IMG/VR virus record: IMGVR_UViG_3300043419_001013
Span: 1 to 30,434 of that record
Reading direction: 5' to 3' (one strand)
Length of the DNA: 30,434 bases
DNA from: a virus
In this document: piece by piece, positions 15,635-21,744 of the stretch
Position numbering within the stretch: the stretch's first letter is position 1
How the letters are laid out: each line of letters begins with the position of its first letter
Position numbers and translations under genes: made by a program
The notes under the pieces: generated by a model
What the model was told of the DNA's origin: nothing
Seen by the model: only the letters and a program-made list of their open reading frames with translations
Database searches by the model: none

Positions 15635-15933
15635 GGCTGCTTTCCCTCCTTGGCGGTCAAATAAAGGTAGTGAAGTCGCTGGTATGCTTCTCGTCCTTCT
15701 TTGATTTCTTGGAACATCAAGTTCATATCCCTTTGGCGGGTTTCATTCTCCTTGGTCAGCCGCTCGACCTCGGCCTTGAGGCGGGAGTTCTCTTGCATGG
15801 CGTCAAGCCACTGCTGGTTCCTATGGCGAGCCTCGATCTTCCAGTAGTTGATGTAGTGCTGAGCCGCCTTGATGACCTCATCCTTTGTAGCCCACTCGGG
15901 GGGCTGGAACTGTTCCTCGATTGACGAGCTCAC
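15631..15933 (-). CDS. Small coiled-coil protein, paralogous segment with 15087-15440
   Basis: A 100-aa protein from GTG 15933, in a GTGA overlap with the gene before it. Helical throughout, with a coil around residues 48-70 (ENSRLKAEVERLTKENE) encoded by a 38-base repeat shared with the gene two places downstream, and the same KEGKQP ending. The N-terminal half (IEEQFQPPEWATKDEVIKAA) is not shared. Function unknown; coils of this kind usually mediate dimerisation. Confidence 0.6.
   Translation of the reverse strand: MSSSIEEQFQPPEWATKDEVIKAAQHYINYWKIEARHRNQQWLDAMQENSRLKAEVERLTKENETRQRDMNLMFQEIKEGREAYQRLHYLYLTAKEGKQP
15755..15792. repeat. 38-base direct repeat, copy 2
   Basis: Second copy of the repeat at 15187-15224, one mismatch. 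The two copies are 568 bases apart. Confidence 0.9.
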
Positions 15934-16169
15934 TTACGTACCCCCATCTTGATGACGCGATCGTGGTAGTGCCAGCCCTTGCCTGGGATGTAAGCCCGGA
16001 CGGTGGCGGACACCTCGCTGGCCTGAAGGCGGACGTTGACGGTGATATCATCTTCCTCGGCGGAATACTCGAAGGGAGTAGTCCCGAGGTTTTCGATGAC
16101 GTTCACGATGATGTTGTCAGCCCAGGCTTCAAAGCCGAGGCGCTGGATTTGTTCGTTTGGTTCGTTCAT
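15930..16169 (-). CDS. Hypothetical 79-aa protein
   Basis: ATG at 16169, with no SD. This is the first gene after the terminator at 16210-16263 and probably the first gene of a new transcript. The protein has an acidic middle (FEYSAEEDDITVNVRLQ) and alternating hydrophobic residues suggesting a small beta-rich fold, and ends YHDRVIKMGVRK. The stop overlaps the next GTG start. No family is recognised. Confidence 0.5.
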   Translation of the reverse strand: MNEPNEQIQRLGFEAWADNIIVNVIENLGTTPFEYSAEEDDITVNVRLQASEVSATVRAYIPGKGWHYHDRVIKMGVRK

Positions 16170-16177
16170 GGCTCATG

Positions 16178-16206
16178 TAGTCTTACCCTGCCATGCTTTG
16201 CGTCAA
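16178..16206 (-). promoter_or_regulatory. Possible promoter directly after the terminator
   Basis: On the - strand TTGACG (16206-16201) abuts the T tract of the terminator. Either TAAGAC (15-base spacer) or AGACTA (17-base spacer) could be the -10. With the second reading, the transcript would begin about two bases before ATG 16169. The CAGGGTA word in the spacer is shared with the candidate promoter at 23508. A start signal is expected here because the upstream operon is terminated. Confidence 0.4.
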
Positions 16207-16208
16207 CA

Positions 16209-16263
16209 TAAATAAAGACCCCCCGAGAGAAACCATGCTTGTTAGGCAGAGGGCCGGGGGGTC
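16209..16263 (-). terminator. Rho-independent terminator
   Basis: On the - strand the 9-base stem GACCCCCCG/CGGGGGGTC (16263-16255 and 16225-16217) encloses a loop of about 29 bases and is followed by TTTATTTA. It lies after the tRNA-Asn-like gene and before the small-gene cluster, so it should separate the replication transcript from the accessory transcript. Confidence 0.85.
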
Positions 16264-16279
16264 GCCAGCGCGCGCTGGC
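16264..16279. repeat. 16-base perfect palindrome
   Basis: GCCAGCGCGCGCTGGC is a perfect inverted repeat between the tRNA-Asn-like sequence and the terminator. It is followed at 16296-16310 by a second hairpin, CTGCA-TCGAG-TGCAG. These may protect the processed tRNA transcript or serve as a protein-binding site. Confidence 0.7.
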
Positions 16280-16328
16280 TTCGTTGCTGGACGGTCTGCA
16301 TCGAGTGCAGGATACGGCTCAGCGAAGA

Positions 16329-16404
16329 TGGCTGAGAGGGTTGGAGTCGAACCAACGACCGACGGCTTAACATGCCGCTGCTACTACCACTGAGCTACTT
16401 TACA
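16329..16404 (-). tRNA. tRNA-Asn-like sequence (anticodon GTT), 5' acceptor does not pair
   Basis: The - strand has a good anticodon arm (GCGGC-ATGTTAA-GCCGT, anticodon GTT), a good T arm (GTTGG-TTCGACT-CCAAC) and an encoded CCA after discriminator G. The 3' acceptor is CCTCTCA, which would need TGAGAGG at the 5' end, but TGTAAAG is found, with three mismatches. The D arm also has one extra base (GGTAGTAGC where GGTAGAGC is usual). Possible readings are a decayed tRNA, a tRNA needing 5' repair, or an attachment site in which only the 3' part copies a host tRNA-Asn. No integrase is seen in this window. Confidence 0.6.
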
Positions 16405-16680
16405 AAAACACCACCCTTCGTATCTTCAGGGCATTACTCGCAACGCATACTCTCGGGTGACATACTATCAGTTAAGCCGTACTGGGACGGCAGGGATCAC
16501 TCCCCCGACAAACGGCATCGAGCCGAACCTACCCTCTGCGCTGCTTTCGTTGGACTTACACCAACTGTCCGAGCGTCCTCGGATGGATAAGACTTTCAAA
16601 AGGACGACTGCGGCGTACCTCGAAAGGCAGAGGCCGAGCCTTTGTACTGTCAAGATGCCAGCCACTGCCGGCCTGTCAAG
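16405..16680 (-). other. Structured noncoding stretch, possible ncRNA or tRNA remnants
   Basis: About 276 bases without a convincing gene. Short perfect hairpins are crowded here: 16476-16480/16487-16491, 16493-16496/16501-16504, 16513-16516/16522-16525, 16549-16553/16561-16565, 16569-16573/16578-16582 and 16623-16628/16638-16643. The fourth is a 5-bp stem with a 7-base loop; on the - strand its loop TGTAAGT is close to a tRNA T loop (TTCAAGT). The - strand also holds TTGACA at 16679-16674 and 16653-16648, downstream of the phosphoesterase gene. It may be a structured RNA co-transcribed with the tRNA-like gene. Confidence 0.4.
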
Positions 16681-17445
16681 TCACTTCCGCTTACGACCTG
16701 ACGACCAGAGCTCCCCGTCGAAAACCCAGTGCTTGGAGTCCCAGCGGTGGATCTGATACCCCTTGTACTTCGTGCCGTCCGTGACGAACCGCAGGAAACC
16801 GTTCTGCCACCGGAGCGTCCCGCTTCTCCGTAGGGCGTAGTTAGCCAAGTCGATGTTCATGGCGCACCCGCACAGGAACGCAGCCCCACCTTCGATGTGC
16901 TGGTAGTTCAGCTGCTCCTCGCGGTGCAGATGTCCCATGGCGAACCCATGCCCAGGCGTGCCGTAGGTGGCCTGATCCTGAAGCAAGGCGTTCTTCCCGT
17001 GGCTCATGCCATGGATGAAGTCGATGCCTTCGATGCTAACCCGACAATCCCTGACGTCGTACGGCTTGATGACCTTGCACCCGACAGACCGCAACTCGCG
17101 CTTCATTTCGTCGATGACGTCCTGAGCCTTGCGAGCCTTGGACATGCTATCGGTGTTATGCAGGAGCTCGAACACGCGCCATTCATGGTTGCCGAATAAA
17201 AAATGGGTGGGCTTGTAGCGCCTGATCCAACTAATTCCCGCATCCAGGTCTTCACGGAGGTTGTCGATTGCCTCCTTGGAGTTATGCTCGATGCCCTTGC
17301 GCAGACAGGTCATGTCCCAGTTATCCCCGAGATGTACGCGGTACTTCGGCTTATACCTGGCGACCCCCTCCATGATGGCATCTAGCGTGTCATCACAGGC
17401 GAGGTGTCCATGGTTGTCCCCCATGGCGATGATGTTAGTCAGCAT
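16681..17445 (-). CDS. Calcineurin-like metallophosphoesterase
   Basis: A 254-aa protein. All metal-site motifs are present in order: GDNHG (Asp10, His12), GDNWD (Asp41), GNHE (Asn86, His87), a His in FIHGMSHG (145/149) and GHLH (171-174). These coordinate two metal ions in phosphodiesterases and phosphatases. Phage members are often found among replication genes and may act on nucleic-acid ends, nucleotides or protein phosphates; the substrate cannot be told from sequence. The ATG overlaps the kinase gene's stop by 7 bases, so the two are probably translated together. The C-terminus is basic (SSGRKRK). Confidence 0.88.
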   Translation of the reverse strand: MLTNIIAMGDNHGHLACDDTLDAIMEGVARYKPKYRVHLGDNWDMTCLRKGIEHNSKEAIDNLREDLDAGISWIRRYKPTHFLFGNHEWRVFELLHNTDSMSKARKAQDVIDEMKRELRSVGCKVIKPYDVRDCRVSIEGIDFIHGMSHGKNALLQDQATYGTPGHGFAMGHLHREEQLNYQHIEGGAAFLCGCAMNIDLANYALRRSGTLRWQNGFLRFVTDGTKYKGYQIHRWDSKHWVFDGELWSSGRKRK

Positions 17446-17999
17446 AAGTTCCAGAGGGTAGAGAGAACTCGAGCGTGGTCAAACAGGGCTTCCCTGTCGC
17501 CGGGGTCTGCCTCGACGGGGTGCGTGTCAACGTTGTCCAGACAGCCTTGCACGTTCTTCTCCTCCCATGGGGACTGAGCCATCTGACCGGTCTGCGAAAC
17601 ATGCACAGCCCTGACCTTGACGTCCGGCATGGAGGACAAGCCCGACCTGATGATCTCGTATTCGATAGGGCGGCGCCAGTCGGTCAGGACGACGTGGTAC
17701 CCTTGACCGAGGAACCTCTTTACGTTCTCCATGGCGGCTTCAGCGAACACCCCGGTCTGGACGTCGGTAGCCGCCTTGCCGATGGCGAGCAGGACTTCAC
17801 GGTAGCGCGGCTGTTCCTTGATGGCATCGTCAAAGAAGTCCACCTGTTGTCCGAAATGACTGAACGCCAAACTAGCCGCTTCCTTCAGAGGGGAGCTGAA
17901 CTGAACACGGACGAGGGTAGGGCAGCAGGCACGAAGGCCAGAGGCGAACGTATCCTTGCCAGCCCTGGCGTACCCGGTCACTAGAATGACTTGCCTCAC
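17439..17999 (-). CDS. Deoxynucleoside monophosphate kinase-like P-loop protein
   Basis: A 186-aa protein. The Walker A motif GYARAGKDT lies at residues 9-17, with the GKDT form typical of phage dNMP kinases (T4 gp1-like). A Lid-like basic/acidic region and the motif VVLTDWRRPIEYEII (about 104-118) follow, as in that family, where the Asp-x-Arg-Arg segment binds nucleotide. It would phosphorylate dNMPs to dNDPs to feed phage DNA synthesis. The start is GTG at 17999, overlapping the upstream stop as GTGA, with GAGAGG upstream. Length is a little short of T4 gp1 (241 aa). A different P-loop nucleotide kinase is possible. Confidence 0.7.
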   Translation of the reverse strand: MRQVILVTGYARAGKDTFASGLRACCPTLVRVQFSSPLKEAASLAFSHFGQQVDFFDDAIKEQPRYREVLLAIGKAATDVQTGVFAEAAMENVKRFLGQGYHVVLTDWRRPIEYEIIRSGLSSMPDVKVRAVHVSQTGQMAQSPWEEKNVQGCLDNVDTHPVEADPGDREALFDHARVLSTLWNLC

Positions 18000-18418
18000 T
18001 GGAACTTAGCCCTCTCAGGGGGTGGCAGGCGGTAGCGTCTGGCGTAGGCGTAGATGGCCTCTCTGGTAACGCTGGCCTCCTTGACGGCCTTCTGGATGCC
18101 TTCCTTGATGGCGAGCTCGTATCCGATGCGGCTCTTGCTTTCAGACCTGACGTGGAAGGTTCCGACGGGAGGGAACCCATTAGTCCGGGCGAATTGATCG
18201 ACCTCCTCGATGCGCACTCCCCACGACTGGCAGGCCGTGGCTACGGCGGCGCCGGCCTTGACCATCTCATAAGCCTTGGCGGTTCGTTCGTGGCGCTTGA
18301 GGTCGGCGTCAGACTTGTAGCCGATGGAGGACTTCAGGCGAGGGGCAACCCCTCCAGAGATCAGGGCTTTAACCCTGTCTTTGGAGAGGCCGACCATCTT
18401 GAGCATGTGCTCAGCCAT
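17996..18418 (-). CDS. Hypothetical protein with two HTH-like segments
   Basis: A 140-aa protein from ATG 18418, three bases after the stop of the annealing-protein gene. Two segments resemble short DNA-binding helices: residues about 50-80 (YEMVKAGAAVATACQSWGV) and 105-130 (GIQKAVKEASVTREAIYAY then ARRYRL). The second resembles the HTH of the protein at 14809-15090. The protein is basic. Its position between recombination and nucleotide genes suggests a DNA-binding accessory factor, but no family is recognised. Confidence 0.5.
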   Translation of the reverse strand: MAEHMLKMVGLSKDRVKALISGGVAPRLKSSIGYKSDADLKRHERTAKAYEMVKAGAAVATACQSWGVRIEEVDQFARTNGFPPVGTFHVRSESKSRIGYELAIKEGIQKAVKEASVTREAIYAYARRYRLPPPERAKFQ

Positions 18419-18421
18419 GAC

Positions 18422-19393
18422 TTAGAACGGAACGTCGTCAGCGGGTTCCTCGTAGGCCGGGACTTCGAGGTCAGCCGGAGGGGTGGGCTTAGCGGCACCG
18501 CCCTTGGTCTTGTTCCAGAGCGCGACAGCGGCTTCCTTGAGCGCAGCGTCCTTCGGGCTGACCTTGCCGGTCTTCTCCCACGGGCGCGGTTCCCACTTGT
18601 TCGCCCAGTAGTCCAGGTCGCGCTCGCTGAGCTGGCTGATGGTCTTGCCCTTGTTGTTGCCGAACGGGATCACGGGGTCGGCGCCGGAGCCAGCCGAGGC
18701 AGGGATGCCTTCATGCGGGCGGGCGATAGCCTTGACCTTAGTGGCGTTGTCGAGGACGTCATCGACTTCCTTCGGGAGAACCATGGTGGCCTTGGTCTGC
18801 TTGGCAGGGGCGGATGCGGGACGAGGAGCAGGAGCGACGGTACGGACTTCGACGACAGGGGCGGGAGCACCAGTCGAGCCGGCCTGAGCCCACTCAGGGA
18901 GGGCAGGAGGGTTCCAGCGGAAGCGATTACCCTGCTTGGTCTTGCCATCGTACTTGCCGTTAGGATCGATGACAGCCCAGCCTTCGGGGAGGTCGTACAG
19001 GTAGCGACCGATGCCGAGGTTCACGACAGCACGCTTCATGGCGCCGGAGGCGGCGGACTTGAACGGGTCGATATCGCCGTTGGCTTCGACGGCGCAGGAA
19101 CCGGTGACGGTGCGATAGGGGATGACAACATCACCTTCGGCGCCCCGGGTGCCTTCGATGGTGATCGTGACGACGCAGACCGCCTGCCCGCCGACCTGAT
19201 GGAACTCCTCGGCGTGCGACCAGTTCATGCCGAACACTTCGTCCAGGCGTTCCATGGCTGCGCGGTTGTCGATGTAGGCGAGACAGCGAGCCCAGATGGA
19301 GCCGTCCTGTTTTTCGCCGCAGGAACCGACACGCCATTCGATGCGGTCAGCAGCGAAAGGAGCGCGGAGTTGATTGATGATTTCGTTACTCAT
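18422..19393 (-). CDS. Rad52-like single-strand annealing protein with C-terminal ExoX-like domain
   Basis: A 323-aa protein. Residues 1-140 show the Rad52/Rad22 annealing fold signature: LRAPFAADRIEWRVGS, AYIDNRAAMERLDEVFG, then FKSAASGAMKRAVVNLGIGRYLYDLP. These proteins form rings that anneal complementary single strands in phage recombination. Residues 165-235 are an Ala/Pro linker. Residues 240-275 (IPFGNNKGKTISQL then LDYWANKW) match the small domain found at the C-terminus of ExoX-type proteins, which probably binds DNA ends. The extreme C-terminus is acidic and ends DDVPF, like the SSB tail that recruits partners. It works with the RecE-like nuclease at 21744-22568. ATG 19393 has the leader TAACCC and no SD. 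Confidence 0.85.
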   Translation of the reverse strand: MSNEIINQLRAPFAADRIEWRVGSCGEKQDGSIWARCLAYIDNRAAMERLDEVFGMNWSHAEEFHQVGGQAVCVVTITIEGTRGAEGDVVIPYRTVTGSCAVEANGDIDPFKSAASGAMKRAVVNLGIGRYLYDLPEGWAVIDPNGKYDGKTKQGNRFRWNPPALPEWAQAGSTGAPAPVVEVRTVAPAPRPASAPAKQTKATMVLPKEVDDVLDNATKVKAIARPHEGIPASAGSGADPVIPFGNNKGKTISQLSERDLDYWANKWEPRPWEKTGKVSPKDAALKEAAVALWNKTKGGAAKPTPPADLEVPAYEEPADDVPF

Positions 19394-19422
19394 GGGTTAT
19401 GTATGCTTGATGTAGCGGATGT

Positions 19423-19725
19423 TTATTCGTCGAAGTCCCAGTCGTCGTCAACAATAATTTTCGGGCCTTTCGTAGCCTCGAACTCAGCCAGAAGGACTGA
19501 GTGCCTTTTGACAATTATTTTAAGAGCCTCAGCCTCCTCGCTCTCCATGTCCCGGGCGTGCTCCATGAGGAACATGTGCAGGGAGTGCATGAGGTCGCGG
19601 TGCCGGGTGTAGAGGAAGGTGTTCTCCTTCTCGATCCTCTGGTGGTATTTCATCGCGTCGCTTGCGATTAGGTCTATGCTTCGCAGCATAGCCTGGGCGT
19701 CTTGTAGGTTCTGTTTTATGGACAT
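19423..19725 (-). CDS. Small helical protein with acidic SSB-like tail
   Basis: A 100-aa protein. Helical from residue 1 to about 85 and charged; then the last eight residues are DDDWDFDE, a strongly acidic tail with two aromatics. Such tails occur at the C-terminus of single-stranded DNA-binding proteins (T7 gp2.5, bacterial SSB) and attract replication partners. I see no OB-fold pattern in the rest, so this is not called an SSB. The gene overlaps the transglycosylase gene by 10 bases and lies 29 bases before the annealing-protein gene, which itself has an acidic tail. Confidence 0.5.
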   Translation of the reverse strand: MSIKQNLQDAQAMLRSIDLIASDAMKYHQRIEKENTFLYTRHRDLMHSLHMFLMEHARDMESEEAEALKIIVKRHSVLLAEFEATKGPKIIVDDDWDFDE

Positions 19726-20162
19726 AAGTTACGCACCCGTTCAGCCGCGTCCCGCTTCCGGGCGGGCGCCAGCATGGGATTAAAGCCGATGCCCTTGAAG
19801 GCGGCATGACCCATTGAGAAGGAAAGGTATAGCTGCTGTATCGTCGGACTTGGAACCCCGTTGGCGACGAGGCGTTCGTGGTGCCAGCTCAGCAAGGCAT
19901 GGCAGATGCTCCGCTGTGCCGCAGGATCACGCCAGCGCCACCGGGAGATTGGGGTCATACGATGTTTGACGCGCCACTCGTTCGCCGTGTCCCATGCCAC
20001 CGACCATACTTGCCATGCGCCTACCGCACGCCCACCGTCCCCGACAGCCCGGTAGTCATGCCCGGACTCCACAGCCGCAACAGCCGGCAGCACCGAGTCT
20101 ATGGTATAGGCGTTCAGGGATAGCCCCCATGCCACGGCGGTAATTTTTGTAAAAAGACCCAT
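19716..20162 (-). CDS. Lytic transglycosylase / lysozyme-like enzyme, probable endolysin
   Basis: A 148-aa protein. ATG 20162 was chosen because the longer reading is shadow sequence of the neighbouring gene and the shorter one begins with a hydrophobic segment (MGLFTKITAVAWGLSL). Residues 24-52 (LPAVAAVESGHDYRAVGDGG, then AVGAWQVW) match the transglycosylase catalytic segment, with Glu32 as acid and the Gly-rich loop. The enzyme would cut the peptidoglycan sugar backbone. The N-terminal segment could be a signal-arrest-release type membrane anchor. It is the only cell-wall enzyme I see and is on the opposite strand from the holin and spanin candidates. A role in DNA entry is also possible. 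Confidence 0.7.
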   Translation of the reverse strand: MGLFTKITAVAWGLSLNAYTIDSVLPAVAAVESGHDYRAVGDGGRAVGAWQVWSVAWDTANEWRVKHRMTPISRWRWRDPAAQRSICHALLSWHHERLVANGVPSPTIQQLYLSFSMGHAAFKGIGFNPMLAPARKRDAAERVRNLCP

Positions 20163-20163
20163 G

Positions 20164-20403
20164 CTAGTCACGAACCTTTGAGATGACGTAATCCGCGAGC
20201 CATTCACGGCACGCCTTGATATGCTTGCAACGACGGTCTTCCCTGGGCTTCTCAGCCATGTCGGGGCGACCAAGGCGGCATACCCAGTTTTCGCAGGAAC
20301 AGCGCTCCTCCTTGAGATCAACCATATGCACGACGTTCGGGCGGCTCGTCGAGCGCACCTGGAAGTTCAACCCAAGGCCATGCTGCGTAATCTTGTAGCT
20401 CAT
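20164..20403 (-). CDS. SWIM zinc-finger protein
   Basis: A 79-aa protein. The motif CSC at residues 35-37, Cys42 and the later CKH form the C-x-C...C-x-H arrangement of SWIM zinc fingers, with basic residues between (EKPREDRRCKH). SWIM domains bind DNA or proteins, often in recombination and repair. The ATG overlaps the stop of the helicase-loader gene (ATGA), so the two are likely coupled. One base separates it from the transglycosylase start. Confidence 0.65.
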   Translation of the reverse strand: MSYKITQHGLGLNFQVRSTSRPNVVHMVDLKEERCSCENWVCRLGRPDMAEKPREDRRCKHIKACREWLADYVISKVRD

Positions 20404-21092
20404 GCTCCGATTGCTTGGAAGTAATCCTTGAGCCGGCGGATGAAGGCAGGGCCGGTTTCGGCGTTCGAGAAGCGCTCCTGCAACCCTTGGCTTGTATAAT
20501 TCGTCGTGATAATTGTAACGCGCTTGTTCGCCGTACGCTCATCAATAATGGCAAACAGGTCGGACTCAAGGCGCTGGGTCATTCTCTCCTTGCCCAAGTC
20601 GTCGAGCACCAGCAGGGGGACTTCGATCAGGTAATCAATGACGCCCCCGTGGTCGCGGTCATCAAAGCCCTTCTCGATCAGCCCGTCCACCTTTCGCATG
20701 GGCAGGAACTGAGCATCGAGGGGGAAGCTGTCCAGCCATAGCCGATTGAATACCGACCAGGCCACGCGCGTCTTGCCGCACCCCGTCGTCCCGTGGAGGA
20801 GCAGGCTTTGCTTCTCCCCCGGCACCCAGTCGAACGCCTTGCGCATGCGCTCGGAAGGGAGCTGGTCTTGACGGGTTTCCCTGTAAGCTTCAGGCATCAG
20901 GGGGTGAACCTCGGAGAAGATAAGCCCCTTCTCGTCGAAGATGCGCACGAAGTCGAACGGGTATGAGTGCCATGTCGCCTTGCCGGACTCGGCGCAGGAA
21001 CGGCATACGCGATAGGTCGAGATGACCTTCTTGGCGTTCACGTCCCAGACGGGGGTAGCCGCCCCCTTGCACCCACGGCACTCAGAAGCCAC
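20400..21092 (-). CDS. DnaC-like AAA+ helicase loader
   Basis: A 230-aa protein. Cys5, Cys8, Cys30 and Cys33 make an N-terminal zinc site. Residues 101-108 are Walker A (GTTGCGKT), 160-165 Walker B (LLVLDD, followed by LGKE as in DnaC/DnaI), 196-198 sensor 1 (TTN), and Arg219-Arg220 sit where the arginine finger is expected (FIRRLKDYF). It would load the host replicative helicase DnaB onto phage DNA. The start is GTG at 21092 with GGAGG about 9 bases upstream, inside the end of the initiator gene (11-base overlap). A phage helicase gene is not visible in this window, which fits use of the host helicase. Confidence 0.88.
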   Translation of the reverse strand: MASECRGCKGAATPVWDVNAKKVISTYRVCRSCAESGKATWHSYPFDFVRIFDEKGLIFSEVHPLMPEAYRETRQDQLPSERMRKAFDWVPGEKQSLLLHGTTGCGKTRVAWSVFNRLWLDSFPLDAQFLPMRKVDGLIEKGFDDRDHGGVIDYLIEVPLLVLDDLGKERMTQRLESDLFAIIDERTANKRVTIITTNYTSQGLQERFSNAETGPAFIRRLKDYFQAIGA

Positions 21093-21744
21093 GTTCGTGA
21101 TCCTCCGACTTCAGGGCTGGACGCTTCGGCATAAGGACGTGGCGAGGCGGGAACAGCCCTTGCCAGCCGTTCCGGATGGACTGCTGGATGCACTCGATGG
21201 CCTCGGCTTCGGAGGACAGGCTGGCTAGCAGCTCGAACTGCTTTGTGATGGTGGTCGCGGTGAGGCGGGCTTTCTTCTCCTTTCGGAACTGAACCCACTC
21301 ATCCCACGCCTTCGCCATCCCCTCCCCCCAAGGGGGTAAGGGGGTATCTGTATTCTCTTTCTTATCTTCTTTTCTATTAGGGTGAACCACAGTGCATGGG
21401 GGGGGTGAACTGTGCTTCACGGGGGGGTGAACTGGGTCGCATGGGGTCATGCCCTGGAAAGCAAGGGTGCTGATAGTCGTAAGAAGCCGGGTCTTGGCGT
21501 TGCCAATGCCGGCCTCAGAACGCACGATCAGGCTCTTATCGACGAGCTCATTGATGAGCCCTTGGATGTGCCGCTTGCTGCATCCGACGACCTCGCTGAG
21601 ATAGGCGTTCGAGGCGTAGCAACCCTTGGTGTCGAGCGCCTGGATGACCGCGTAAAGCACCTTAGCCAAGGGCGTGAGCTCCTTGTCCAAGGCGACCTCC
21701 CGTGGGATCCAGATGCCCGTGAAGGCTTGGTTGATGACGTGCAT
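21082..21744 (-). CDS. Winged-helix replication initiator-like protein
   Basis: A 220-aa protein. Residues 8-75 (WIPREVALDKELTPLAKVLY then YASNAYLSEVVGCSKRHIQG) form the winged-helix domain typical of phage replication initiators of the lambda O/DnaD-like group. Residues 95-150 are a Pro-rich linker including repeated His-Pro-Pro. The C-terminal part (AIECIQQSIRNGWQGLF) is the helical segment by which such initiators usually contact helicase loader or helicase. Being immediately upstream of the DnaC-like gene supports this. The origin is often inside the initiator gene; the strand-biased C-tract stretch at about 21320-21440, with runs such as GGGGGG and CCCCTCCCCCC, is one place to look. Confidence 0.75.
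   Translation of the reverse strand: MHVINQAFTGIWIPREVALDKELTPLAKVLYAVIQALDTKGCYASNAYLSEVVGCSKRHIQGLINELVDKSLIVRSEAGIGNAKTRLLTTISTLAFQGMTPCDPVHPPVKHSSPPPCTVVHPNRKEDKKENTDTPLPPWGEGMAKAWDEWVQFRKEKKARLTATTITKQFELLASLSSEAEAIECIQQSIRNGWQGLFPPRHVLMPKRPALKSEDHERGF

Noticed and set aside
16468-16665. 65-codon - strand frame in the noncoding stretch
   Set aside because: The translation resembles tRNA-derived sequence and lacks a good start context; structure rather than coding explains the region better.
18152-19612. 486-codon + strand frame
   Set aside because: It lies antisense to the Rad52-like annealing protein and its neighbour, which have clear domains. Its translation has no recognisable features and mirrors GC-rich codon structure.
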